DNA of 53,589 nucleotides from Gracilariopsis chorda (taxonomy: Eukaryota; Rhodophyta; Florideophyceae; Gracilariales; Gracilariaceae): contig NBIV01000344.1 of assembly GCA_003194525.1 (NCBI GenBank), positions 1 through 53,589 on the forward strand, written 5' to 3'. The notes below the pieces were generated by a model that did no database searches, was not told the origin of the DNA, and was given only the letters and a program-made list of their open reading frames with translations. Below, piece by piece: positions 33,182-40,063 of the stretch (positions within the stretch are counted from its first letter, which is position 1; each line of letters begins with the position of its first letter). Both the position numbers and the translations under genes were made by a program.

Positions 33182-33691
33182 CTGGGGATTACGCCCTTTT
33201 CCAGTGACAGGTTCTTCAATCTGAAGGGGGACAGGATGTACTTTGCGTTGGAAGCCTTACAGGAACACTATGACGTGCGAAGAGCATCAAAAGGGACTGC
33301 TATGGGCAGGTTTCAGGACATGAGGTTGCATTTCTTCAGATGTTGTGAGCAAGCTTACAACCTATTTGAAGAAGTGGCGAAGACGAAGAACATAGGGCTT
33401 CACACCGTGTTCAATACTGAGGTTGTGATAGGGTCCCTGGTTGTTCCTGTTCGTGATTATGTTGCCAGAAACACCGCACGCCTGGAGAGGGCGGCCACTC
33501 CTGCCATGTGGGAAGGAAACATATCGAAGAGGCTGACGAATCTGAAGAAGAGACTGGGAACAACGTTCCGTATGGACTTTCAAAAACCAAATCCAAGTCC
33601 TGTCCCTCCCACACCTGTACCTGTTCCGACGACACAGGGGCAAAGCGCAGTTCAGGGTAGTAATTCGAGCTTTTTCCGCGAGGGCGAGTAA
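33182..33691 (+). CDS. Island ORF1, 5'-truncated unknown protein
   Basis: The frame is open from the LTR junction; protein-like text (LGITPFSSDRFFNLKGDR) precedes the first ATG at 33236, so the LTR boundary probably cut the gene. From ATG it encodes 151 residues: a helical part (YFALEALQEHYDVRR, RLHFFRCCEQAYNLFEEVAK), a basic segment (KRLTNLKKRLGTTFRMDF) and a Pro-rich tail (PNPSPVPPTPVPVPTTQ). No family is recognised. ORF2 lies 20 bp downstream in another frame, whose reading is also open upstream, so both may belong to one gene. The composition differs from the retroelement genes. Confidence 0.6.
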   Translation: MGITPFSSDRFFNLKGDRMYFALEALQEHYDVRRASKGTAMGRFQDMRLHFFRCCEQAYNLFEEVAKTKNIGLHTVFNTEVVIGSLVVPVRDYVARNTARLERAATPAMWEGNISKRLTNLKKRLGTTFRMDFQKPNPSPVPPTPVPVPTTQGQSAVQGSNSSFFREGE

Positions 33692-33710
33692 GAAGAAGGC
33701 TCTGGGTCAC

Positions 33711-34712
33711 TTGAAAGTCCGAGGTGCAACGGGGATGGTTTCTGCAGGATCTACGGTAGGGAAGAGGAAGAGAAAGGTCCGGAAAACAAAAAAACCGGCA
33801 GATGAAGACTCGGAAAACGAAGAGGACGCTGAGGAGCTGTTCTTTGAATCGGTGGACGTCGATGCGAAAAGGCAGAGAACCGATGATGTTCCTGACTTTG
33901 TCATCAACATTCTGAAGCAGAAGCGAGGACGTGAACTACGCCTTTTCTTAAGAAAGAATAAGCTACTGCTTTTCAGTGACGACGAGGGGGGAGAAGATGA
34001 AGACAGGAACGATCCAAACAAGAAGAAGTTTGATGATGAAGTGCCTCAGATTCTTCCAGAAAGATTGGTCAAGGCCGAGGAGGATACCAATGTGGGGGAC
34101 TTGAGCTGGCTCAAGTATGTGAGCATGTTGCCCAGCAGGTGGCCCACCGCAACTGCAGATGGTTTTAAGGGCATGTACGCGTGGATGGACAGGATACATC
34201 TTCCCAAGGAGCACTGTTGCCATTTGCTTGGGCCGAACGACATGAGGGGTGTTCATCACGCAGTTTTCTGGCATGGTGCGTTCCAGGAGCTTTTGAGCGA
34301 ATGGAATAGGGAAAGGAAAGCGTCTGAAGAAGCAGCGCCGGTTCTCAGCGATGCGGAAGCGAACAGTCTCTGGGAGCGGGCGGTGGAGGAGGACTACTAC
34401 GCCATGGTGTACTTTGCGAAGAAGACAAGCGAGTTGAAAGAGCGAGGATTGTGTGTTCTGGAAGGTTTCGGAACGGATGAAGGAATGAGGAGCAGGCTCC
34501 ATGCCATGAGTGACTTGATGGATGGTGATGTGAGTGAGAAGCTGCTTGGATTCTTCGAGGAGTATTTCAATTGCCAACAAGATCTTCGAGAAGCAGAGAA
34601 TCAAGAGTTCTTGAACCCCATTTTCAATGCTGGGGAGGCAGCTGATGAAGCAGACAGACTCTCTGGGTCTACGAGGTATATGACTACACGGAGAGGAATC
34701 GCGGATGAATAG
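33711..34712 (+). CDS. Island ORF2, N-terminal part of dioxygenase-like protein
   Basis: This 333-codon frame (first ATG 33735) starts with a basic, nuclear-signal-like run (KRKRKVRKTKKPADED), then acidic segments, a short helical block (FVINILKQKRGRELRLFLRK) and a conserved-looking region (LSWLKYVSMLPSRWP, AWMDRIHLPKEHC). Residues 241-253 read ELKERGLCVLEGF, the form of the first strand of many 2-oxoglutarate dioxygenases ahead of the HxD part, which follows in ORF3. It ends TRRGIADE, with the protein seeming to go on in another frame (ENHWVVKRRALLDARMG, 34715-34850). Frame changes may be introns or indels. Confidence 0.6.
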   Translation: MKVRGATGMVSAGSTVGKRKRKVRKTKKPADEDSENEEDAEELFFESVDVDAKRQRTDDVPDFVINILKQKRGRELRLFLRKNKLLLFSDDEGGEDEDRNDPNKKKFDDEVPQILPERLVKAEEDTNVGDLSWLKYVSMLPSRWPTATADGFKGMYAWMDRIHLPKEHCCHLLGPNDMRGVHHAVFWHGAFQELLSEWNRERKASEEAAPVLSDAEANSLWERAVEEDYYAMVYFAKKTSELKERGLCVLEGFGTDEGMRSRLHAMSDLMDGDVSEKLLGFFEEYFNCQQDLREAENQEFLNPIFNAGEAADEADRLSGSTRYMTTRRGIADE

Positions 34713-34851
34713 AAAGAACGACGGAGAATCACTGGGTGGTGAAGAGGCGGGCGTTGTTGGATGCACGTATGGGTCAGATCTGTGTATGCCTAGGATTGGA
34801 AGATAACCGAGTGGCGGTGCATAAGATGTTACGCCAAAGACTGGGGGTAGA

Positions 34852-35508
34852 GTGTTGTGTACTGGACCCGGCTGTCCCAGACAGAAGCTACATACGGACT
34901 TTCAGACGCTGACGGTCCCAGAGAAACTGAACGAAAAGAATCCGGGGTACTTTATGATAGCCTCTGGCAAGTATTCGTTTCCATTGTGGGTGTGCGAGAG
35001 GTCTCACAAGAATTTTGCGACAACAAATGCGGAGTTGGAAGCGGTTTCTGGAGGATACACGACCAGGAAGTTCTTAATTCCACCGTTATCTATATTCATT
35101 GGAAGAGGAGATGTGTCCCATGCGGGGGCAGGGAGTAGAGATGCGATCATGGCACAGAATTATCTGTTCCGTTACCATATATACATGGTACCAGAGGACT
35201 ACAAGGTACCGGATGCGGTTCAACTTCAATCGAGTTTTAGACCCAGGTTTGTGGAGGTCGAGGACTTAATACGGAAGGACAAAAGCGGAACGAAAGGATC
35301 CATTCTGTTGCCAGGAGTTGGGGATAACGAAGAGGGCTCCGCTGATGACAGAGTGTCACAAGAACCTCTAGAAGACGACGAGGACCCCCAAAATGAAAGT
35401 GATGGCGATTATGACCCTAATGAAGATGGAAATGATAATGCGGACGACGCCATTTATACTCAAGAGGAGGGTGAGAAGGGAGATGAGGATATGGAAGAAG
35501 ATAATTAG
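34852..35508 (+). CDS. Island ORF3, 2OG-Fe(II) dioxygenase-like core
   Basis: The 218-codon frame holds CPRQKLHTDFQ (His14, Asp16), IFIGRGDVSHAGAGSRD (His90) and YLFRYHIYM (Arg107), the HxD...H...R pattern that binds Fe(II) and 2-oxoglutarate in phytanoyl-CoA-type oxygenases. The C-terminus (from about residue 130) is acidic (EGSADDRVSQEPLEDDEDPQ and on). No ATG opens the frame; upstream coding text (VAVHKMLRQRLGVECCVL) lies one frame away, so this is the second half of the ORF2 protein after an indel or splice. The substrate is unknown; hydroxylation of protein, nucleic acid or small molecule is possible. Confidence 0.6.
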   Translation: MLCTGPGCPRQKLHTDFQTLTVPEKLNEKNPGYFMIASGKYSFPLWVCERSHKNFATTNAELEAVSGGYTTRKFLIPPLSIFIGRGDVSHAGAGSRDAIMAQNYLFRYHIYMVPEDYKVPDAVQLQSSFRPRFVEVEDLIRKDKSGTKGSILLPGVGDNEEGSADDRVSQEPLEDDEDPQNESDGDYDPNEDGNDNADDAIYTQEEGEKGDEDMEEDN

Positions 35509-35538
35509 TGATGACAGATACATTCTAGTACCGCCGTA

Positions 35539-35544
35539 AATAAA
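35539..35544 (+). terminator. AATAAA polyadenylation signal
   Basis: AATAAA lies 31 bp after the ORF3 stop, in the short gap before the convergent ORF4. It is a plausible poly(A) signal for the dioxygenase-like gene. Confidence 0.5.
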
Positions 35545-35628
35545 GCATTGTCTCATTTATATCATGATGCACATAAGAGCTAGGAGTCGTCCTTTTCTTT
35601 CTTCATCAGAAACATATGTCTTAACCTG

Positions 35629-36291
35629 TCAACGTTTCTTCTTCAAGAGAGTACCTCGCTCCACATCTTCACTTTTGTCTTCCTTTCTTTTCCTCGTCCC
35701 TAGGCAGCTTCTATGAGCACCGCCTGCTCCACCGGCCCCGTGTTGTGCTCCGTTCACTCTGTTTTTCAAGTGCACCTGAATATCAACGACCTCTCTAAGC
35801 TGCATTTCAAGGAAAGTCACTCTGTCTTCTAGAGCATTGTTCTTTCGATAAACTGCTCCTATTTCCCTCACCAAGCACTCCACGATCCCTTCCACATGAT
35901 CCCCCATCAAGACCCCTGCCATTTTCATCCGATTTTGAACAATAGTAACCACGTCCAGTGGAATCCCACCATCAGAAACGATCCAAGACAGGCCACCATA
36001 CTCAAACACTACATCTGTCATACAAGTATACAAACTCTCCTTCAACGAGGCACTTAAAGCCTTAACCCGGGCCTTCATATCCTTTCTGAATCTGTGCTCC
36101 GGTCCACCACCTGCATCTCCTCCTCTATTCGCAGCCATTACTCCAACTCCCAGCTCTCCTAGCCCAACAGTCTTCTTCTTCTCTTCTGTTCCCTCATAAC
36201 CATCTGCTTCATCTCTGGGCGGCGTTTCGGGGACTTCCGTGTGATTCAAAAGAGTGAGCAGTTCTTCATCTCTAATGTACCCACTCGACAT
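35629..36291 (-). CDS. Island ORF4, coiled-coil basic protein
   Basis: An intact 220-codon minus-strand frame from ATG 36291 converges on ORF3. It has an acidic N-terminus (YIRDEELLTLLNHTEVPETP), a Gly-rich stretch, a helical central domain (RKDMKARVKALSASLKESLY, then DVVTIVQNRMKMAG), a coiled-coil-like segment (KNNALEDRVTFLEMQLREVV) and a basic tail ending KKKR that resembles a nuclear signal. I know no family. An ATAAATA box on the minus strand at about 36340 may be its promoter. It is not decayed, unlike most frames nearby. Confidence 0.6.
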   Translation of the reverse strand: MSSGYIRDEELLTLLNHTEVPETPPRDEADGYEGTEEKKKTVGLGELGVGVMAANRGGDAGGGPEHRFRKDMKARVKALSASLKESLYTCMTDVVFEYGGLSWIVSDGGIPLDVVTIVQNRMKMAGVLMGDHVEGIVECLVREIGAVYRKNNALEDRVTFLEMQLREVVDIQVHLKNRVNGAQHGAGGAGGAHRSCLGTRKRKEDKSEDVERGTLLKKKR

Positions 36292-36462
36292 AGGGAAAAT
36301 AGCTTAAGCTCTGAACAAAGCCGCGATATAGTACGCGAGATATTTATTATCGACGCTAACCCGTCCTCAAATATTTCGGTCTCCAATTTTCTACTAAAAC
36401 CATACTTCCGCGACATCTAAACAGCTTTCCAAGTACGTAGCTTGATATTTTAATACTACAAT

Positions 36463-36660
36463 ATGCGTCTAACTGTGTTTCTGAATCAGAATGAACCAAA
36501 TATAATTCTTACCGTGTATGGAGTCCTCTACAAGGAGAACCTTGGCATGGGATATCTTACTTCAAGCTCACTCGCGAATGCAGAGGTAATTTTCGTTAAT
36601 TTTCTAGAGTGCCAGGTAGTTTTCGCATTCGATTCTAGCACAGAGTCTTCCATATTATGA
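36463..36660 (+). CDS. Small ORF, possible truncated first exon
   Basis: It encodes 65 residues, MRLTVFLNQNEPNIILTVYG and on through NLGMGYLTSSSLANAEVIF. The composition is normal for a folded protein. It ends about where a copia-B fragment begins, so the rest may have been cut off, or GT sites near 36582 and 36616 may be splice donors. No family is assigned. Confidence 0.3.
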   Translation: MRLTVFLNQNEPNIILTVYGVLYKENLGMGYLTSSSLANAEVIFVNFLECQVVFAFDSSTESSIL

Positions 36661-36862
36661 AGCATGGTGTTTATGAGGTCCTAGTTACTGATGACGACGA
36701 TATTCCTTGAATAGTAAGGTCCCGTCATGTCACTTTTGATGAATCTAGGTTCCCTGGTGCACCATATCTCGGCAAATATATGGATGACGAAAGCACATCA
36801 GATAGTACTTATCATTGTGAGAACGATATGGATAGCATCAGTTCGGATGAAGTCTCTGTTGA
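36655..36862 (+). pseudogene. Copia-B post-integrase fragment
   Basis: The reading KHGVYEVLVTDDDDIP, then VTFDESRFPGAPYLGKYM and MDSISSDEVSVD matches the integrase-RT linker of element F (about 3720-3920, minus). It is isolated inside island sequence, in the strand and order expected for copia-B2. Confidence 0.85.
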
Positions 36863-36879
36863 TCTTACCATTCGGCGTC

Positions 36880-37172
36880 ACAGTCACGGGTGAGCCCCGC
36901 CGTCCACCACGACTCTCCCCAACTCCACCTCCCTCCTTCACCAACTTCTCCACCTGCCGTAGCCGCGCCTGAAACCTTTCCTGCTCCTCCCTCAACCCTC
37001 CCACCTCTCGAACCACAAACGCTGCGATCTTCTTCCCCATCCCACGCACACCCCTCTCCACCTCCTTCCCCACCTCCCTCACCATCGCCCTAGAACACAA
37101 CGCAAGCACTCCCTCCAACCCTTCCTCCTCCGCTTCCCCCTGTTCTCGCTTCTTCGGCATCCCCACAGCCAC
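36880..37172 (-). pseudogene. Island ORF5, truncated coiled-coil protein
   Basis: From ATG 37172 it reads MAVGMPKKREQGEAEEEG, then VLALCSRAMVREVGKEVERG and LREEQERFQARLRQVEKLVK, a helical coiled coil, then GESRGGRRGSPVTVT before copia-B sequence cuts it near 36880. It is small and basic, resembling ORF4 in general build. The 3' end is lost. Sequence upstream (37173-37430) is unique DNA without another ORF and could hold its promoter. Confidence 0.45.
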
Positions 37173-37430
37173 GGCTTCCTCAATCTACACAAGGAACTGT
37201 CCCCAGCTGCGCGATCCGCGGCCAATCGTCATCTCAAACACAACACAGCTCAAAGAAAGCGGCAAGGATCAAAAGAAGCGGTAGAGATCGAAATAAGTGG
37301 AAAGCCCCCGGTAAGAACCTCACGCGCCAGCCGCTCCCGCGCATTCACTTCCCCGCCATTTTACCCCCTTCCAAAAACCCCTATACACTGTATTTCAGAA
37401 TATCTTGCACTTTCCGCTTTTACATTCATT

Positions 37431-37604
37431 TCTACGCTTGTTCACAACTCCATTTCGAGCAAGGTCGATGCAACCTTGGTTGTCCACGTACACAGTTGTG
37501 GGCTCAACCATTAGCGTCACCGACTCATCCACGTGTAGTCCACTTGCTTTGCCAATGCCACTCCACAGTCGTCTCAGCCAGATCGCTTCCTTCGTCCCAC
37601 TGCA
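37431..37604 (-). pseudogene. Copia-A RNase H fragment
   Basis: About 174 bp match copia-A RNase H at 48634-48808, also minus (GTKEAIWLRRLWSGIGKASG, then TTVYVDNQGCIDLARNGVVN). It is the right border of the island; the LTR-A scrap at 33062 is the left border, on the same strand. Confidence 0.88.
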
Positions 37605-38064
37605 CCAACTCGGTATTGTCATCGAGCGGTGAAGCGCGTGCTAAGGTATTTACGTGGCACTACTCACCATGGACTTGTTTATCACCGTGGGAACCTGCTG
37701 CTGAATGGTTATGTGGACTCTGATTACGCAGGCGACACCACGGATCGCAAGTCTTTGTCTGGCTTTATGATCAAACTTGGGTCATGTGTTTGTTTCTACG
37801 GAGCCCGTAAGCAAGCGTCGGTGGCACTGTCTACAGCTGAGTCTGAGTACTACACATTGGTGATGGCAAGTCAGAAGCTAATGTGGATATCTCAAGTACT
37901 TGAGGAATCTGGGATACCGGTTAATGAAAGTACTCCACTACGCTCAGATAATCAATGTGCGATTGAGTGGGCCATTAATAAGCGTTGCCCCTCTAGACGT
38001 GCCAAACACATTGACGTGAAGATACACTTTATCTGGGACTTGGTCAAAAGCAAGGTGATAAGCG
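37605..38064 (+). pseudogene. Copia-B RNase H
   Basis: The open frame from 37629 reads RYLRGTTHHGLVYHRGNLL, VDSDYAGDTTDRKSLSGFMI, ALSTAESEYYTLVMASQKL and RAKHIDVKIHFIWDLVKSK, covering most of copia RNase H, with the Asp of VDSDYAG and the Glu of STAESEYY kept. Copia-A inserted after KVIS at 38065. Confidence 0.9.
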
Positions 38065-38843
38065 TGTTGGCAGTAGTACCTGTGCTGTCACTGAAAATCA
38101 AATGTTCCGGGGAGCATGGGCTGTTTTAGAGGGTACCTCTGCAAAAGCGCATATGCGCGTGTGCGCGAACCCAACGTGAAACTGGCTTCTGATTGGCTAC
38201 TGCAAATGTACATATGCAACGTGGTGTGTACAAGTGGTATGGCATAACTGGATCGGTTGGACACACCCACGTGTCCAGCTACTACAGTGGTCACAGTGTA
38301 CGTTGTGTGCAGAGAATACTGGTGAAGTGGTTGACAGCTGGTACAAGTGGTACAGCAGTGGTTGGTACAATGGTAAGGTGCGCATGCACTGTCAACAGGT
38401 TTACACATGCACGGGTATATTGATGACGTGGGTGTTGTGCGCATTGCCACATGATGACATTGCACTAACACCACAGGTTACGTGCCGACTTACCGTGACG
38501 TGTTGACTTACCGTGATGTGTTGGCACGTGCTGGCGTGTGTTGGAGTCGTGAATTTGTGCCTTGTCATGGTCATGTGTATGCACGTAACTATTACGGAAC
38601 GTTGGTGCGTTGGTGTGCGTTGATGTAATGAGGTTGTGCTGAGCTGGCTATGTCATGTTAGATGATGATTGGTAGTATTGAGTGTCCCTGCTTAGTGGTT
38701 TAGGTTTTACTTGTAGTTGGTGTTTCCGCGCAATTCGAGTTTAGAGTGGTATATAAGATGTGTCTGAAGGACCTCCAAGTAAATCCAAGCTAGAGCTGGC
38801 GAACTTCCCTTCCATCCCCTCAACTTCCTTACAACTTTCAACA
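38065..38843 (+). repeat. Copia-A 5' LTR, 779 bp
   Basis: It runs from TGTTGGCAGTAGTACC to CTTTCAACA. Contents include the palindrome GCGCATATGCGC, GATTGGCTACTGCA (inverted CCAAT), the promoter block ATTGGTAGTATTGAGTGTCC and a TATA box. By eye it is closer to the 3' LTR of copy C (shared TTTTAGAGGGTACCTCTGC) than to its own 3' partner, pointing to exchange between copies. Confidence 0.93.
38750..38756 (+). promoter_or_regulatory. LTR TATA box
   Basis: TATATAA lies 88 bp before the LTR end, in GTGGTATATAAGATGTG. Equivalent boxes are seen at 44811 and in copia-B LTRs (about 7583 and 9082); copy C has TATAAAA. It probably drives genomic RNA synthesis. Confidence 0.65.
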
Positions 38844-38858
38844 GGCTATGGGCCCAGC
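38844..38858 (+). other. Copia-A primer-binding site
   Basis: GGCTATGGGCCCAGC follows the LTR directly. It is complementary, with one mismatch, to the anticodon stem-loop of initiator-Met tRNA (GCTGGGCCCATAACC), the half-tRNA primer known for Drosophila copia. Confidence 0.8.
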
Positions 38859-39419
38859 CCCGCTGGCCGCTGCCACTATCCCTTTCCGTATCGTTCGTCT
38901 GTCGCCGCTCTCCCTCACCGGCGTTCATCCGTTTCGCTGTTTTTGCCTCTTTCGTCGTTGCGTCGGGTGTCTTGATCTAATTGTTGGTCAGTGTTGGTCA
39001 TTCTCCTTTGGTTTGCGTTCCTCCCTGAGGGCGTTGGGGTGGTAGTGGTTCGACGTTTACTTCCTATCGTTGTTGAGTTGGGCCTCCGTTGTTGCCCGTG
39101 TTGTCGATCGCTATCTACTTTGTGTGTGACAATCCCTCTATCTTGTGTTTTGGGATCCCCGAGTCGTTTGTCGGGTCGTATCCGTGAGGTCGAGTCGGTC
39201 TAGTTTCGAAGTCTGGGCTCCGTGATCGTGTGCTCAGCAGTTGTTTGTTTTTCGTGTTTCTCAATCATCATCTGGTGTCCAGTGCGACGAGCGGTTGATC
39301 CGGGTTACTTTGGGTGATTCCAGGTATCCGGGGACGTGAGCCTGGCCGCTTGAACCAAAGCGGGTGTACTGTCGAGCGGCTTCCCACCAGTCCATTTGGA
39401 CAGATAACGGTGACGGTCG

Positions 39420-39893
39420 TTAAGACCTGGTAAGTTCAGCGGGTGCATCTGTGGACGGGGTGCCGTGGCGTACTGCGCTGGTGCGGGTGATTGAATTATT
39501 TGTTTTGATCTTGACTGCGTGTCGGGATTCTTGGGCTGTTGCGAAGGTATTCCATAACGAGCTTTTGATCCGTGCATCTGACCCTTGGGCGTTTGTGCGG
39601 GGAGGCGACGTGGCGTAGGCTGACCTCCTTCTTAGGATCAGGCCGCGTGTGACCTTAAGTGGTTGCGCGTTAGCAGCGTACTTTGGTTGCCATAGTAGTT
39701 TCAGTTTCGAGGTCGCGCAAGTTCTTGCAAGAGGCCAGAAAGGGTTATACTTGGTGAGGGCATATCTTGGGTCATTAACCATCCTCTGGAAGCCTCGTAG
39801 AGAGCGACGCATCTTCTCCTTAGACGTAGGAGAGGGAAGACAGAAGAACACGTCTTGTACCCGGAGCATCTCCGGGGGCCAGGGGTCCGACAC
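39420..39893 (-). CDS. Antisense ORF in copia-A leader
   Basis: A 157-codon frame (SDPWPPEMLRVQDVFFCLP, then RRSLRGFQRMVNDPRYAL) lies opposite to gag in the 1.2-kb leader (38859-40063), which has no sense gene. An overlapping 90-codon frame (39577-39305, MHGSKARYGIPSQQPKNP) is Gln/Pro rich. Copy C keeps most of both, with one frame break. The copia-B2 leader has a comparable antisense reading (21335 leftward). It may be a real antisense gene or a by-product of conserved leader RNA. Confidence 0.3.
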   Translation of the reverse strand: MSDPWPPEMLRVQDVFFCLPSPTSKEKMRRSLRGFQRMVNDPRYALTKYNPFWPLARTCATSKLKLLWQPKYAANAQPLKVTRGLILRRRSAYATSPPRTNAQGSDARIKSSLWNTFATAQESRHAVKIKTNNSITRTSAVRHGTPSTDAPAELTRS

Positions 39894-40063
39894 CCTAGGG
39901 TAGCGGAGGTAGTTTCTCCCGTCAGTGCGCCCGAATTTGAAGTTTTGTTGTTGTTGTTGTGGTTTTTTTTTGTTGTTATTGTTCTGGTTGTTGCCATTTT
40001 TGTACTACTTAAGTGCCGTAGGTCTTTCATCGCACCTGTGCTGCTTGTTGACATCTACCAAAC

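Larger units (their letters stand above)
7643..38064 (+). mobile_element. Copia-B2, mosaic of nested pieces
   Basis: Plus-strand pieces occur in the correct copia order: LTR 7643-9222, primer site and leader 9223-9400, 21135-21427 and 31003-31292, gag/protease from 31293, integrase to 33061, post-integrase linker 36655-36862, and RT-end/RNase H 37605-38064. Between them lie the solo LTR, gypsy D, gypsy E, an LTR-A scrap, the gene island and an RNase H scrap. Target duplications at the solo LTR, D and E prove clean insertions. The assignment of the three right-hand pieces to this same copy rests only on order, strand and family. Confidence 0.7.

Noticed and set aside
33688..33766. An intron joining ORF1 to ORF2 (GTAAGA at 33688)
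   Set aside because: The clean acceptor TTTCTGCAG at 33747 does not restore the ORF2 frame, and the one that does is a poor acceptor. Left undecided.
37173..37430. A promoter island or CpG feature
   Set aside because: No clear TATA, CCAAT or repeat pattern could be defined; it is only noted as upstream of ORF5.
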